DNA of 64,000 nucleotides from Kosakonia sp. BYX6 (GTDB taxonomy: Bacteria; Pseudomonadota; Gammaproteobacteria; Enterobacterales; Enterobacteriaceae). The first letter of the stretch is position 1. The number at the start of each line of letters is the position of its first letter. Both the position numbers and the translations under genes were made by a program. Location: assembly GCF_038449125.1 (NCBI RefSeq), contig NZ_CP151800.1, positions 1,832,406 through 1,896,405 on the forward strand, in the 5' to 3' direction. The notes under the pieces are model-generated. The model was not told the DNA's origin. It saw only the letters and a program-made list of their open reading frames with translations, and searched no databases. This document shows positions 36,229 to 46,386 of the stretch, one piece after another.

Positions 36229-39200
36229 CTACGCTGGCAAAACGTCCTTTACCGGTTTGCCGCGCGTAACGAGTTTACGCAGCGTAACGTAAAACACGGG
36301 CGTCAGGAACAGACCAAACAGCGTCACTCCCAGCATACCGGAGAACACCGTGATCCCAGTGACGCCGCGCACTTCTGCCCCCGCGCCGTGGCCGAGGATC
36401 AGCGGAATCGTCCCGGCAATAAAGGCGATGGAGGTCATGACAATCGGCCGTAAACGCAGGCGGCAAGCTTCCATCGCCGCTTCTATGATTCCTTTCCCCT
36501 GGATTTCCAGCTCGCGGGCAAACTCAACGATAAGAATCGCGTTTTTACAAGCCAGCCCCATGAGTACTACCAGACCAACCTGCACAAACACGTTGTTATC
36601 GCCACCGGTCAGCCAGACGCCAAACAGAGCCGACAGCATCGTCATCGGGACGATAAGGATCACCGTCAGCGGCAGCGTCCAGCTTTCATACAGCGCCGCC
36701 AGCACCAGGAAAGCCAGCAGAACCGCGACCGGGAAAACGATCAGCGCCGTATTGCCCTGAGTGGCCTGCTGGAAGCTCAGGTCCGTCCATTCAATATTCA
36801 TCCCATTCGGCAGTATTTGCTTTGACATCTCGTTCAGTTGCGTCATTGCCTGCGCGGAAGAGAGTACGCGAGGATCGGCATCGCCAATGAGATCCGCCGC
36901 CGGATAACCATTGTAGCGAATCACGGGATCCGGCCCGTACGTGGTACTGATATTCACCATACTGCCGATCGGCACCATTTCGCCCTGATTATTACGGGTG
37001 CGCAAATTAGCAATATTTTCCACGCTGTCGCGAAACGGCCCATCTGCCTGCGCTATCACGCGCCAGGTACGCCCGAACTGGTTAAAATCGTTTACATAAG
37101 ACGAGCCCAGATAGGTTTGCAGCGTACCGAAAAGATCGGTCAGCGACACGCCCTGCGCTTTCGCCTTATCACGATCGACCTGCACATCCAGCTGCGGAAC
37201 GTTAGCCTGGTAGGTTGAGATTGGGAAATGCATCCCCGGCGTCTGCATAATCGCACCGGACATCGTGCTCACCGCGTTTTGCAGCGCGCCATAGCCAAGA
37301 CCGGCGCGATCCTGTATGTACAGCGAATAGCCAGAACCCTGACCCAGCCCTAAAATCGGCGGCGGCAAAATGGAGAAACCAAATCCCTGCTGGATTTGTG
37401 CGATTTTAGCGTTGATCTCAGCGTTAATTTCCGCCGCAGAATGCTTACGCTGATCGAACGGTTTCAGGCCAAAAAAGACCGTCCCGGTATTCGGCGTGTT
37501 GGTGAACTGCAACGCATTAAGCCCTGGAAAAGCGACCGCATAATCCACACCTTCGGTATTCATACCGATTTCGCTCATTTTGCGGATCACCGTATCGGTA
37601 CGTGCCAGCGAAGAGCCTTCCGGCATTTTCACGCCGCCAATCAAATACAGCTTATCCTGAGTAGGAATAAACCCGCCGGGTACGGCTTTAAACATGACGC
37701 CAGCGGTACAGAGCAGCAGCACATAAACAGCAAACACCGCACCACGTCGTCCGAGCGTTTTGCCAACCAGCCGCTGATAGCTGTCCGAGCTACGGTGGAA
37801 AAAGCGGTTAAACGGATGGAAAAGCCAACCGAACAGACGATCAATAAGCCGGGTAGGGACGTCTTTCGGCGCGTCGTGCGGTTTTAACAACAAAGCAGCC
37901 AGAGCAGGGGAGAGCGTCAGCGAGTTGATGGCGGAGATCACCGTCGAAATCGCGATAGTCACCGCAAACTGTTTGTAGAACTGACCAGTGACTCCGGAGA
38001 GAAACGCCATCGGTACGAACACTGCGCACAGCACCAGTGCAATAGCGATAATCGGCCCGGAAACTTCACGCATCGCCTGATGCGCCGCCTGAAGGGGAGC
38101 AAGCCCCTCTTCGATATTTCGCTCAACGTTTTCCACCACCACGATGGCGTCATCCACAACGATACCGATAGCCAATACCAGCCCGAACAAACTCAGGGTA
38201 TTCAGCGAAAAGCCAAGCAGGTAGAGGATGCTGAACGTTCCCACGACTGATACCGGCACCGCGATCAGCGGAATAATCGACGCGCGCCAGGTTTGCAGAA
38301 ACAGAATCACCACCAGCACAACCAGCATCACCGCTTCCAGCAGAGTTTGCACTACCGCGCGAATGGAATCGCGAACAAAAACCGTAGGATCGTAAGGTGC
38401 CGCCCATTTCATATCTTCCGGGAAACGCGTGGCCAGTTCGGCCATTTTGGCACGCACCGCGTTAGACAAATCGATGGCGTTTGCCCCCGGAGACTGGAAG
38501 ATACCAATCCCAACCGCGTCTTTATTGTTAAGTTGCGAACGCAGCGCATAGCTGCCAGAACCCATTTCTATACGCGCCACGTCGCGCAGGCGCACCAGCG
38601 AGCCGTCTTGCGCCGTTTTCAGAATGATATTGCCAAACTCTTCTTCCGTGTGCAGACGACCCTGGGCGTTAATTGAGATCAGAAAATCGCTCTCTTTCGG
38701 CAGCGGCTCGGCACCGAGCTGCCCGGCGGAAACCTGTACGTTTTGCTCCTGCATCGCCGTCACCACATCCGAGGCTGTCAACCCGCGCGCCGCCGCCTTA
38801 TTTGGATCCAGCCAGATGCGCATAGCGTATTCGCCCGAGCCAAAAATCTGAATCTGGCCGACGCCGGGCAGACGCGCCAGTTCATCTTTCACTTTTAGCG
38901 TGGCGTAGTTACGCATATACAGTGAATCGTATTTACCGTCGGGCGAAAACAGATGCACCACCAGCGTGAGCGTCGGCGATTGTTTCTGGGTGGTGATACC
39001 CAAACGCCGCACATCTTCCGGCAGACGCGCTTCGGCCTGGGATACCCGGTTTTGCACTTGAACTTGCGCCTGATCGGGGTCTGTACCCGGACGGAAAGTG
39101 ACGGTGGTTACCAGTACGCCGTCGGAACCCGCGACGGATTTCATGTACATCATGTTTTCAACGCCGTTGATCGCTTCTTCCAGCGGCGTCGCCACGGTTT

Positions 39201-39381
39201 CTGCAATCACTTTCGGGTTGGCACCCGGATACTCTGTGCGCACCTGCACGCTTGGCGGTACGACGTCAGGATATTCGCTGACCGGCAACAGCGGGATGGC
39301 GATTAATCCAGTGATAAAAATCAGAATCGACAGCACAGCGGCGAAAATCGGCCTGTCGATAAAAAAGCGGGAAAAGTCCAT
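36229..39381 (-). CDS. oqxB: RND multidrug efflux permease OqxB
   Basis: The 1050-residue inner-membrane proton antiporter of the OqxAB-TolC type pump, which expels quinoxalines, fluoroquinolones, chloramphenicol and related compounds. The sequence follows Klebsiella OqxB closely from MDFSRFFIDRPIFAAVLSIL to its end. The RND proton-relay segment GIVVDDAIVVVENVERN and a second membrane half with GLACKNAILIVEFARELE are present. It starts 23 bases after oqxA. This is the ordinary chromosomal form; no mobile element is near. Confidence 0.96.
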   Translation of the reverse strand: MDFSRFFIDRPIFAAVLSILIFITGLIAIPLLPVSEYPDVVPPSVQVRTEYPGANPKVIAETVATPLEEAINGVENMMYMKSVAGSDGVLVTTVTFRPGTDPDQAQVQVQNRVSQAEARLPEDVRRLGITTQKQSPTLTLVVHLFSPDGKYDSLYMRNYATLKVKDELARLPGVGQIQIFGSGEYAMRIWLDPNKAAARGLTASDVVTAMQEQNVQVSAGQLGAEPLPKESDFLISINAQGRLHTEEEFGNIILKTAQDGSLVRLRDVARIEMGSGSYALRSQLNNKDAVGIGIFQSPGANAIDLSNAVRAKMAELATRFPEDMKWAAPYDPTVFVRDSIRAVVQTLLEAVMLVVLVVILFLQTWRASIIPLIAVPVSVVGTFSILYLLGFSLNTLSLFGLVLAIGIVVDDAIVVVENVERNIEEGLAPLQAAHQAMREVSGPIIAIALVLCAVFVPMAFLSGVTGQFYKQFAVTIAISTVISAINSLTLSPALAALLLKPHDAPKDVPTRLIDRLFGWLFHPFNRFFHRSSDSYQRLVGKTLGRRGAVFAVYVLLLCTAGVMFKAVPGGFIPTQDKLYLIGGVKMPEGSSLARTDTVIRKMSEIGMNTEGVDYAVAFPGLNALQFTNTPNTGTVFFGLKPFDQRKHSAAEINAEINAKIAQIQQGFGFSILPPPILGLGQGSGYSLYIQDRAGLGYGALQNAVSTMSGAIMQTPGMHFPISTYQANVPQLDVQVDRDKAKAQGVSLTDLFGTLQTYLGSSYVNDFNQFGRTWRVIAQADGPFRDSVENIANLRTRNNQGEMVPIGSMVNISTTYGPDPVIRYNGYPAADLIGDADPRVLSSAQAMTQLNEMSKQILPNGMNIEWTDLSFQQATQGNTALIVFPVAVLLAFLVLAALYESWTLPLTVILIVPMTMLSALFGVWLTGGDNNVFVQVGLVVLMGLACKNAILIVEFARELEIQGKGIIEAAMEACRLRLRPIVMTSIAFIAGTIPLILGHGAGAEVRGVTGITVFSGMLGVTLFGLFLTPVFYVTLRKLVTRGKPVKDVLPA

Positions 39382-39404
39382 GTAGTGGATTCTCAGGTAA
39401 GGGA

Positions 39405-40580
39405 TCAGTTGAGGGCGGTACTGGCGGTCATGACAACGGTTTTCGCGTTAACCGGCATACCCGGCATAAACACTTTTTGTAAACCATCAACGATGACTTT
39501 ATCGCCAGGGTTCAACCCTTGCTGCACGATGCGTAAACCGTCTGCCAGACGACCCGGCGTAATATCGCGGCGCTGCGCTTTGCCAGCTTTATCAACGATA
39601 TAAACATATTTGCGATCCTGATCGGTCAGTACCGCTTTGTCGTCGATAAGCGTGGCTTTGAATTCAGCGCTGCCCGGCAGCCGCACGCGGGCAAAGAGTC
39701 CCGGCGTGAATTGACGCTGCGCGTTATCCAATAACGCGCGCATACGTATCGTGCCGGTACTCGGCGTTAACTGATTATCAAGAAAATCCACTTTGCCCTG
39801 ATGGGGGAAGCCATCCTCGCCAACAAGGCCAATCTCAACCGGTAGCGCCAGGTGACTACTGGACGCACCTTGCCCGCTGCGGGCGAGAGTTTGATAGTGG
39901 AGGTAGGTCGACTCGTCCACGTCAAAGTAGACGTAAACCGTCTTCTGCGATACCAGTGTGGTGAGCACGCTGGCGCTGTCTCCAGCGGTGACCAGATTCC
40001 CGCTGGTGATCATCGCACGGCTGGCGCGGCCATCGATAGGCGCGGTCACTTTGGTGAAATCCAGGTTAAGTTGCGCGGCGTCAACCGCCGCCTGCGCGGC
40101 GTGAACGTCGGCCTGCGCCTGGGCCGCGGTCGAACGGCGCTGCTCCCATTCTTCACGGGATACCACGTTGGTATTGACTAATTTATCGGTACGGTTAGCC
40201 TCATTTCGCGCCAGGCTGGCCTGCGTTTTGGCTCTCGTCAACGTCGCCTGCGCCTGTTCCAGCGCGGCGCGATAGGTTCTGTCATCGATAGTGAACAGCA
40301 CCTCTCCCTTTTTCACCTCCTGGCCGTCGGTGTAATTCACTTTATCAATGTAGCCAGAGACGCGGGGGCGTAGCTGAACACTTTCCACCGCTTCAATCCG
40401 ACCGTTAAAGCTATCCCACTGACTAATGGATTTTACGACCACGTCGGCGGCGCTGACGGCGGGAGCTTGTGGCGCGGCGTTTTGCGCAACGCCGTCATCG
40501 CACCCGACGAGCAGTACGGAGAGCAACATCGCTCCCAGCACATGCAGATGAAAATTAACCCAAGATTTTTGCAGGCTCAT
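39405..40580 (-). CDS. oqxA: RND efflux periplasmic adaptor OqxA
   Basis: The 391-residue membrane-fusion subunit of OqxAB. The start MSLQKSWVNFHLHVLGAM at 40580 matches known OqxA and its length; the frame is open upstream to 40667 but without homology. A lipoprotein signal ends LLVGC (Cys27). Then come the lipoyl and hairpin domains (LRPRVSGYIDKVNYTDGQEV, DRTYRAALEQAQATL, NLDFTKVTAPIDGRASRA) and a barrel domain. The usual activator gene rarA is not beside it. Confidence 0.95.
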   Translation of the reverse strand: MSLQKSWVNFHLHVLGAMLLSVLLVGCDDGVAQNAAPQAPAVSAADVVVKSISQWDSFNGRIEAVESVQLRPRVSGYIDKVNYTDGQEVKKGEVLFTIDDRTYRAALEQAQATLTRAKTQASLARNEANRTDKLVNTNVVSREEWEQRRSTAAQAQADVHAAQAAVDAAQLNLDFTKVTAPIDGRASRAMITSGNLVTAGDSASVLTTLVSQKTVYVYFDVDESTYLHYQTLARSGQGASSSHLALPVEIGLVGEDGFPHQGKVDFLDNQLTPSTGTIRMRALLDNAQRQFTPGLFARVRLPGSAEFKATLIDDKAVLTDQDRKYVYIVDKAGKAQRRDITPGRLADGLRIVQQGLNPGDKVIVDGLQKVFMPGMPVNAKTVVMTASTALN

Positions 40581-40970
40581 TATTTTTATTCCGGTAGTTG
40601 TGCCGCCGGGCAAGACGCAGTGGGAGACGCCGCGCCATTTCCTTTGTCCGGGCTGGCTTAAGGCCATTTGTGTCGTTCATCGCCACAAAACTGTAACAGT
40701 TGCGGATACACTATTTCGGCGATTGTAGGGAGGCGCTAAATTAAGTGCAAGAATAATAGATACGCTTTATGTGCTGTTTCTGGCAGAGGCAAAAGACGCG
40801 TTTCCGGCAAGGATTTAATGCACTAGACAAAAATGCTGTTAATAGTTGTGTGGGGAAACAAGGTAAACACTGGCGCATTTATTCACGCACAAAAGCAGCA
40901 AAAATCGGTCGAGCGCTTATCCAGCACTCGGCGCATGGCGCCGCAGTTCGGCGGCGCTGAAATGTGGCAA
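40581..40970. other. Intergenic region upstream of oqxA
   Basis: A 390-base stretch without a convincing gene, where rarA would stand in Klebsiella. It should hold the oqxAB promoter. A loose resemblance to a MarA/SoxS/Rob box (GCACTAGACAAAAAT, about 40819-40833) and a GTAAAC half-site (40863-40868) like the one before oqxR are visible; neither is strong evidence. Confidence 0.4.
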
Positions 40971-41999
40971 TTACGCCAGCAAGCAGGTCATCTTCAATAC
41001 AATCTTTCCCTGAATGCCACCCTGTGCGGCTCGCGCATGCGCCGCTGATGCCATTGATAACGGATATGTGCTGTCAATGACCACCCGAACAACGCCTTCC
41101 TCGAGTAAACGTCCAGCTTCCTGCAATTGCGCACCGTTAGAACGAACCTGCGTTGATGACACGAGAATTCCTTTTTCGCTGGCTTCAGCGTACCCGGAGA
41201 AACCCAGAGGATTAACAAGAAACAACGCGCCACCTCGCTGGATGATGCTCAGGAAGCGCTCCATGTTAGTTCCCCCAACAGCATCAATGACGAGATCGAC
41301 ATCTCTCGCAACTGTTTCCACCGCGGTTTTGGTGTAATCGACAAACTCATCCGCGCCTAAACTGCGTAACAGCGCCTCATTTTTGCCTGAAGCAACGGCA
41401 ATTACCCGCGCCCCTTTCCATCTGGCTAGCTGAACAGCCAGGTGACCGACTCCTCCACCAGCACCATTAACAAGCACCGTGCGACCTTCAAGTGGCACAG
41501 GTTTATGCGGATTGGGCTGGAATGGATTTGGCGCACCATGACCCAGGTCAACCAAAAACTGCCAGGCCGTGAGCAGTGACATTGGTGCAGCGGCAGCATG
41601 TATGTGGTCAATTCCCTTCGGTTTTAGCGCTAACTCAGATACAGGGACACTGACGTAATCTGCATAAGCGCCGCTTCCCTGCATAATATCTTCCGGGAAA
41701 CGCACCATAGAAAAGACGTCGTCTCCAATATCAAAACCGGAAACATCTTCTCCGACCCTGGCAACCACACCCGAGATATCAGTACCCAGGATAAGAGGAA
41801 AGTTGGAGCCAGGTTGCCATTCAGGCGGCAGCGTCCTGTAACCATCACGCAGATATAAATCTGGAGGATTCAGGCTGGCGGCAAGCACCCGAACAAGGAC
41901 ATCATTTCTGCCAATAACCGGCAGAGGCGCTGCTTCATATTTCAGGACGTCGGGGCCACCAAAAGCATGGAGCTGAACGGCTTTCATCATATTCATCAT
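40971..41999 (-). CDS. NADP-dependent medium-chain oxidoreductase
   Basis: A 342-residue quinone-reductase-like member of the medium-chain dehydrogenase family. It has the catalytic-domain start KAVQLHAFGGPDVLKYE, GTDISGVVARVGEDV and the nucleotide loop VNGAGGGVGHLAVQLA, but no structural zinc cysteines. Four nearby ATGs exist; 41999 is chosen because GAGAGAG lies six bases upstream. It is divergent from a LysR regulator that probably controls it. Substrate unknown. Confidence 0.87.
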   Translation of the reverse strand: MMNMMKAVQLHAFGGPDVLKYEAAPLPVIGRNDVLVRVLAASLNPPDLYLRDGYRTLPPEWQPGSNFPLILGTDISGVVARVGEDVSGFDIGDDVFSMVRFPEDIMQGSGAYADYVSVPVSELALKPKGIDHIHAAAAPMSLLTAWQFLVDLGHGAPNPFQPNPHKPVPLEGRTVLVNGAGGGVGHLAVQLARWKGARVIAVASGKNEALLRSLGADEFVDYTKTAVETVARDVDLVIDAVGGTNMERFLSIIQRGGALFLVNPLGFSGYAEASEKGILVSSTQVRSNGAQLQEAGRLLEEGVVRVVIDSTYPLSMASAAHARAAQGGIQGKIVLKMTCLLA

Positions 42000-42020
42000 C
42001 ACAATCTCTCTCAAAATGTC

Positions 42021-42035
42021 ATTTCGTTCGCAAAT
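42021..42035. promoter_or_regulatory. Candidate LysR box between the MDR gene and its regulator
   Basis: ATTTCGTTCGCAAAT shows the ATTT-N7-AAAT (T-N11-A type) pattern of LysR operators and lies in the 91-base divergent gap. Confidence 0.4.
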
Positions 42036-42090
42036 AATATGACCAATGAGATGGGTTGATAATGGGGGTGTGATTCGCTTTAATCATGCC

Positions 42091-43008
42091 ATGAAGGAAC
42101 AAATAGCATTTGAAAGACTCACCGGTTTAATCGCATTTGCCCGCGCAGGCTCGCTAGGCAGTTATACTGCCGCCGCGCGTTCGCTTTCTGTTTCTCCCTC
42201 TGCGATCAGCAAAAGTATTCAACGCCTGGAAAAACGTCTTGGCATCCGTCTGTTTACGCGAACAACCCGTTCGCTGGTCTTAACCGCTGAAGGTCGTGAT
42301 TTACACGAGCGTGCGCTTCGCTTGCTGCAGGATGCTGAAGAAATTGAGCAGGTTGCCAGGAGCGCGCAAGCAGAACCTGCGGGAACGTTAAAAATTGCCG
42401 CATCATTTCCCGTTGGTCTGCACATCATCGTGCCACTTCTTCCTGCCTTTAGCGCAAAACACCCAAGGGTGACAATTGACTTACGGTTAAGCGATCGCGT
42501 GGTGAATATCGTTGAAGACAACATCGATATTGCGATACGGATGGGCGAGCTCGCTGATTCAAGCCTGATATCGCGCCGTCTTCCTCGTTATCAAATCGGC
42601 TGCTATGCCTCCCCGGACTATTTGGCGGCCCATGGATATCCTGATCATCCCGAACAATTAACGGATCACAAAACGGTAAACCTGCGTTACCAGAATACCG
42701 GACAACGCTTTCGCTGGCCGTTCCGGTTTGGCGGCAGGGAGGTAGAGATTGTGCCGTCATCCGGCGTCATCGTTGATGCGAGTGAAGCAGTGTTGGCCGC
42801 AGTGGCTGCTGGTGCCGGTATTGGCATGGTGGCAAGCTTTATGGCTGAATCCTGGGTCAAAAGAGGGGACATCATCCCTGTACTTTCTGAATTTGCAGTG
42901 AACCGGGATAATATTACGGTTTTATGGCATGAAAGCCGGCGCACTAACCCAGCCGTACGGGCATTTCTTGATTGGCTCATCGAACAGGTCTGCATCCCTC
43001 AAGTCTGA
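42091..43008 (+). CDS. LysR-family transcriptional regulator
   Basis: A 305-residue LysR regulator with helix-turn-helix [35 protein letters not shown] and a substrate-binding-like domain. The ATG at 42091 ([12 protein letters not shown]) is preferred to the upstream 42046 start because the family begins close to the first helix. Its divergent placement against the MDR oxidoreductase indicates local regulation of that gene. Confidence 0.87.
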   Translation: MKEQIAFERLTGLIAFARAGSLGSYTAAARSLSVSPSAISKSIQRLEKRLGIRLFTRTTRSLVLTAEGRDLHERALRLLQDAEEIEQVARSAQAEPAGTLKIAASFPVGLHIIVPLLPAFSAKHPRVTIDLRLSDRVVNIVEDNIDIAIRMGELADSSLISRRLPRYQIGCYASPDYLAAHGYPDHPEQLTDHKTVNLRYQNTGQRFRWPFRFGGREVEIVPSSGVIVDASEAVLAAVAAGAGIGMVASFMAESWVKRGDIIPVLSEFAVNRDNITVLWHESRRTNPAVRAFLDWLIEQVCIPQV

Positions 43009-43159
43009 AATTGAATGTGTTCAAATCAGCAAAATAGGTAAGAGTACGTCTGTATGTCCGGCTATTCAGGCTCCAGTGCAAAATGCCCGCACTGTTACCT
43101 GATTTCCTGTCGTTAGCGATCTTAATCGGCTCATGATTTGAGCCGATTAAGGCACAGAG

Positions 43160-43939
43160 TTACACCGTCGGGAGGGTACCGCCATCTATCACATATTCGG
43201 TACCGGTGATGGCTGCAGCATGAGATGACGCGAGGAAGGCAATGAGCGTCGCCACTTCATCAGGCTTCGACGGACGCCCCAGCGGAATGCCACCGAGAGC
43301 ATTCATGATTATCTGCTTACCGCCTTCGTAATCCGTTCCAGCCTGCTGCGCCAGTCGCTCCGCCAACGCCACCGACGCTTCGGTTTCGATCCAGCCGGGC
43401 GCAACGCGAACCACCCGAACTCCCTTAGGCGATACCTCTTTCGACAGACTTTTGCTGTACGCCGACAGCGCCGCTTTGGCCGCCGCATAGCCGGTGGTCG
43501 ATTCCGGTAACGGCAGTTTACGCTGGATAGAGGTGACGTGAATGATCACCCCGCCCCCCTGTGCCAGCATCCCTGGTAACAGCGCGCGATCTAAGCGCAC
43601 CGCTGGCAACAGATTAAGATTGAGTTCCTGCTGCCACACTTCTTCACTCAGCGCCGCAAAGCCACCGCCGGGTGCGGTAGAACCGCCCGCCACATGGATG
43701 ATGGCGTCGACACCTCCCAGGTGCGCCTGAACGGCTTCCACCACTGAGGCACACCCCGTGATCGTCGTGAGGTCCGCTGCCACGAAGGCGTCTGCGACGC
43801 ACTCTGTGGGCGCGTGGCGCGCGGTGGTTAACACCCTGGCACCCAGCTGTTTCAACAACCCGACGACCGCTTTGCCGACGCCTTTGGTACCCGCGGTAAC
43901 CAGCACGCGTTTATCCTGGAAATCAAGATCCAACGGCAT
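43160..43939 (-). CDS. Short-chain dehydrogenase/reductase (SDR family)
   Basis: A 259-residue classical SDR with the cofactor loop [12 protein letters not shown] (TGxxxGxG), the conserved HVAGG segment, catalytic Ser in HVTSIQ and YAAAK as the YxxxK pair. The C terminus [15 protein letters not shown] is typical. Its ATG overlaps the stop of the preceding SnoaL-like gene (TGATG), so the two are one unit. Substrate unknown; the neighbouring HxlR regulator suggests an aldehyde or quinone stress response (inference). Confidence 0.9.
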   Translation of the reverse strand: MPLDLDFQDKRVLVTAGTKGVGKAVVGLLKQLGARVLTTARHAPTECVADAFVAADLTTITGCASVVEAVQAHLGGVDAIIHVAGGSTAPGGGFAALSEEVWQQELNLNLLPAVRLDRALLPGMLAQGGGVIIHVTSIQRKLPLPESTTGYAAAKAALSAYSKSLSKEVSPKGVRVVRVAPGWIETEASVALAERLAQQAGTDYEGGKQIIMNALGGIPLGRPSKPDEVATLIAFLASSHAAAITGTEYVIDGGTLPTV

Positions 43940-44265
43940 CAGACAATCTCCAGAGTGTTGATCTTGTCGCCGACCAGGCCGAAAGCATGCTTAAGCACTA
44001 CCGGGCTGCCGGGAAAATTACCGACGACATTCGAGGTGACCGTCACCCGGTTACCTTTAGTGAGAACCTGAATCGGCTCAACGCTGTAGTCAAACGCGGC
44101 CTGCACGGCACGCTGCCATGCCTCGATCGCCGCGTGCCCCCGATGGATTTTACCTTCGTCGATCACAACGGCATCGGCGGTGAAACAGTGCTTAATTGTG
44201 GCGATATCGGCCCCGTTGCTAATTGAGAAATAGACAGAAATAGGGTGTGGTAACGATAATGGCAT
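43939..44265 (-). CDS. SnoaL-like / NTF2-fold protein
   Basis: A 108-residue protein of the NTF2-like superfamily with the typical pattern [32 protein letters not shown] and a curved-sheet second half. It could be a small isomerase, hydrolase or binding protein. It is cotranscribed with the SDR gene and divergent from an HxlR regulator. Confidence 0.82.
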   Translation of the reverse strand: MPLSLPHPISVYFSISNGADIATIKHCFTADAVVIDEGKIHRGHAAIEAWQRAVQAAFDYSVEPIQVLTKGNRVTVTSNVVGNFPGSPVVLKHAFGLVGDKINTLEIV

Positions 44266-44276
44266 GGCTCTGTACT

Positions 44277-44296
44277 CCCGTTATTTACAGTACGGG
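44277..44296. promoter_or_regulatory. Candidate HxlR operator
   Basis: CCCGT (44277-44281) and ACGGG (44292-44296) form an inverted repeat, extended by GTACT/AGTAC overlapping it, in the 90-base gap between the SnoaL/SDR unit and the HxlR gene. TTGACA near 44313 may be part of the hxlR-side promoter. Confidence 0.45.
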
Positions 44297-44355
44297 CATT
44301 TTCAACATAGGCTGTGGAATTGACAAGTACGCACAAAAAAGTGAGTTGCTGAATT

Positions 44356-44682
44356 ATGAGTAAGTTATATAGCCCAGAAACTGCCGCAAGCGGTGTGGAG
44401 CACGTCCTGCGGTTGCTGGAAGGCCGCTGGAAATTAATCATCCTTTTTCATTTGTTCGACGGGAAGGTACAGCGCTATTCCGATTTTGAAAAACTGATCC
44501 CCGGTATTTCTCAGAAGATGCTGGCGCAGCAACTGCGACAGTTGGAAGCCGATGGGATCGTGTCACGGACGGTGTATCCTCAAGTGCCGCCGAAAGTGGA
44601 ATATCGACTCACTGAGTGGGGGCAAGCGCTGTGCCCTGCGCTTGATGCCATGCTGAAATGGGCGGAAAAACGCGAAGTTTAA
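44356..44682 (+). CDS. HxlR-family transcriptional regulator
   Basis: A 108-residue winged-helix protein with the HxlR core LEGRWKLIILFHLFDGKVQRYSDFEKLIPGIS (given here in part) and QKMLAQQLRQLEADGIVSRTVYPQVPPKVEYRLT-type wing. HxlR proteins often sense electrophiles through a cysteine near the N terminus. This one has only one cysteine, late in the sequence (ALCPAL), so another sensing mode is likely. It is divergent from the SnoaL/SDR pair. Confidence 0.88.
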   Translation: MSKLYSPETAASGVEHVLRLLEGRWKLIILFHLFDGKVQRYSDFEKLIPGISQKMLAQQLRQLEADGIVSRTVYPQVPPKVEYRLTEWGQALCPALDAMLKWAEKREV

Positions 44683-44923
44683 GTAGCATTAAGTGAAAGC
44701 AGTTACGTTTCAACATCGGGCATTGCTAACAGCGATACAGTAACTGGCCGGTAAACCCGCGTCGCTGACCCCGCGACGCATTCAGTTCCCAGAGCTAAGT
44801 GTCGATCGGCGACATCGAAATGGTGGCATCAATTTTAGGGTTTATATGAGGTTTGAATGTTATTGAACGGGAGCCGGGATGCCGCCGGATTGATGCGTGA
44901 TTACGGAAAGATGAGACGCGTGT

Positions 44924-45484
44924 TTATGTTGAATTTCTCAGCCAATCATCCCGCGTGAGAGAATAAAGCAGGCTAGGGGGCGCATCTTTAACATCATCGA
45001 TATCTCTGATGTATTTTAGCCCCGTTTTTTGCAGCACTTTTTGCGATGCCAAGTGGTTGCCTCTCACGACGGCAGAAATCTCAGTCAATTTAATATCAAT
45101 GAATCCATATCTCACCGCGCACTCAGAAAATTCAGTCGCCAGGCCTTTGCCCCATACTTTTGCGGCAAAACGATATCCCAAATTATTAATCGACATATCG
45201 GCATAGCTGAGAATGCTCAACCCGCCAAAGCCGATGATATTTTCAGGGGTAGTCCGAAGCGATATCGCCCAGTTACCAAACCCATTGTTCTCCCAATGGT
45301 TAAGCCAGCGATTCAGAACCGTTTTTGCATGGTGAATGTCCGGATAGGGCCCGGCTGGGTTGAAGAGGTTAGTGGCTGGGTCGCCATAAATTTTGAAAAG
45401 GTCGTCTGCATCGGACGCCATTACCGGACGAAGACACAGGCGTTTCGTTTCAACGCGCAAATTTACCTCCAAAACAGTCATCAC
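44924..45484 (-). CDS. GNAT-family N-acetyltransferase (RimJ/RimL type)
   Basis: A 186-residue acetyltransferase of the RimL group with ETKRLCLRPVMASDADDLFKIY at the start, NWAISLRTTPENIIGFGGLS and LGYRFAAKVWGKGLATE as the acetyl-CoA-binding region, and GNHLASQKVLQKTGLKYI. Substrate unknown. Two ATGs in tandem make the start uncertain by one residue. A cupin remnant ends three bases upstream. The 240 bases downstream to the HxlR gene show nothing recognisable. Confidence 0.87.
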   Translation of the reverse strand: MMTVLEVNLRVETKRLCLRPVMASDADDLFKIYGDPATNLFNPAGPYPDIHHAKTVLNRWLNHWENNGFGNWAISLRTTPENIIGFGGLSILSYADMSINNLGYRFAAKVWGKGLATEFSECAVRYGFIDIKLTEISAVVRGNHLASQKVLQKTGLKYIRDIDDVKDAPPSLLYSLTRDDWLRNST

Positions 45485-45486
45485 AA

Positions 45487-45648
45487 TTAGGGAAGGTCAG
45501 TACGATCGCCCCGTGTTGTCGGGTGGGAAATGACAATAAATTCAACGGGTGATTCAGTGTCATTTCTGGCTTGATGCTTTGATTTCGGCGGGATTTCGAT
45601 ACCCTGCAGTGCGCCGATTTCATGCTTTTTGCCTTCGAGTTCTATCTT
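45487..45648 (-). pseudogene. Remnant of a cupin-domain gene
   Basis: A 53-codon open stretch reads ELEGKKHEIGALQGIEIPPK, then SKHQARNDTESPVEFIVISH and PTTRGDRTDLP before a TAA. This is the C-terminal strand pattern and the typical ending of a small cupin protein. The upstream half is missing: a TGA precedes it and no start or metal-binding histidine motif is found. The remaining 45649-45824 region has only a doubtful rightward open frame. Confidence 0.6.
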
Positions 45649-45824
45649 TCAGGTACTTATAACGAAGGCGCATGCAGATTAACGTGTGGAAGCCATGCGG
45701 ATCTACCACCAGATTTTGAACTATACACACTGACAAAGGGCGTCTTCGCACATCGCCCGCCTGGTACAGCCTCAAAAATTACAGCTATAATCCCCCAAAT
45801 TTTCCAACGGGTTCAGAAACGAAG

Positions 45825-46364
45825 ATGACAAAACTCACCTTACAAGAGCAGATGCTGCAAGCTGGATTAGTGACCAGCAAAAAAATGGCCAAAGTGCAAA
45901 GAACGGCTAAAAAATCCCGCGTTCAGGCTCGTGAGGCAAGAGAGGCTGTTGAAGAAAATAAAAAAGCGCAGCTTGAGCGTGATAAGCAGTTAAGTGAACA
46001 ACAAAAGCAAGCGGCTTTATCGAAAGAGTTCAAAGCGCAGGTTAAGCAACTGATTGAAATGAATAGAATCACTGTTTCAAAAGGCGATATTGGTTTTAAC
46101 TTCACCGACAATAATCTCATCAAAAAAATCTTTGTAGATAAGCTCACGCAAGCTCAGTTGATCAGTGGCCGTCTCGCCATTGCTCGCCTGGCTGTGGGTA
46201 ATAGTGGTGAGAGTGAATACGCCATCATTCCCGCGAGCGTAGCCGATAAAATCGCCCAGCGAGATGCAAACAGTATTGTGTTAAATAGCGCGCTGAGTCA
46301 GGAAGCGCAGGATGAAGACGATCCGTACGCCGATTTCAAAGTGCCTGATGATCTGATGTGGTAA
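45825..46364 (+). CDS. yaiL: DUF2058 protein YaiL
   Basis: A 179-residue protein almost co-linear with E. coli YaiL (nucleoprotein/polynucleotide-associated enzyme family, DUF2058). It starts TKLTLQEQMLQAGLVTSKK, has a long charged helix (residues 25-70, probably coiled coil) and ends DDPYADFKVPDDLMW. Its function is not established; RNA or ribosome association has been proposed for the family. Confidence 0.93.
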   Translation: MTKLTLQEQMLQAGLVTSKKMAKVQRTAKKSRVQAREAREAVEENKKAQLERDKQLSEQQKQAALSKEFKAQVKQLIEMNRITVSKGDIGFNFTDNNLIKKIFVDKLTQAQLISGRLAIARLAVGNSGESEYAIIPASVADKIAQRDANSIVLNSALSQEAQDEDDPYADFKVPDDLMW

Positions 46365-46386
46365 TGCGCGGTTGATGCTTTTGCAT

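Noticed and set aside
36229..40580. Plasmid- or transposon-borne oqxAB
   Set aside because: No IS26 or other mobile element flanks it, and oqxR is present in the chromosomal arrangement.
45622..45828. Rightward 68-residue open frame before yaiL
   Set aside because: No ribosome site or recognisable motif, and it overlaps the cupin remnant, which explains the sequence better.
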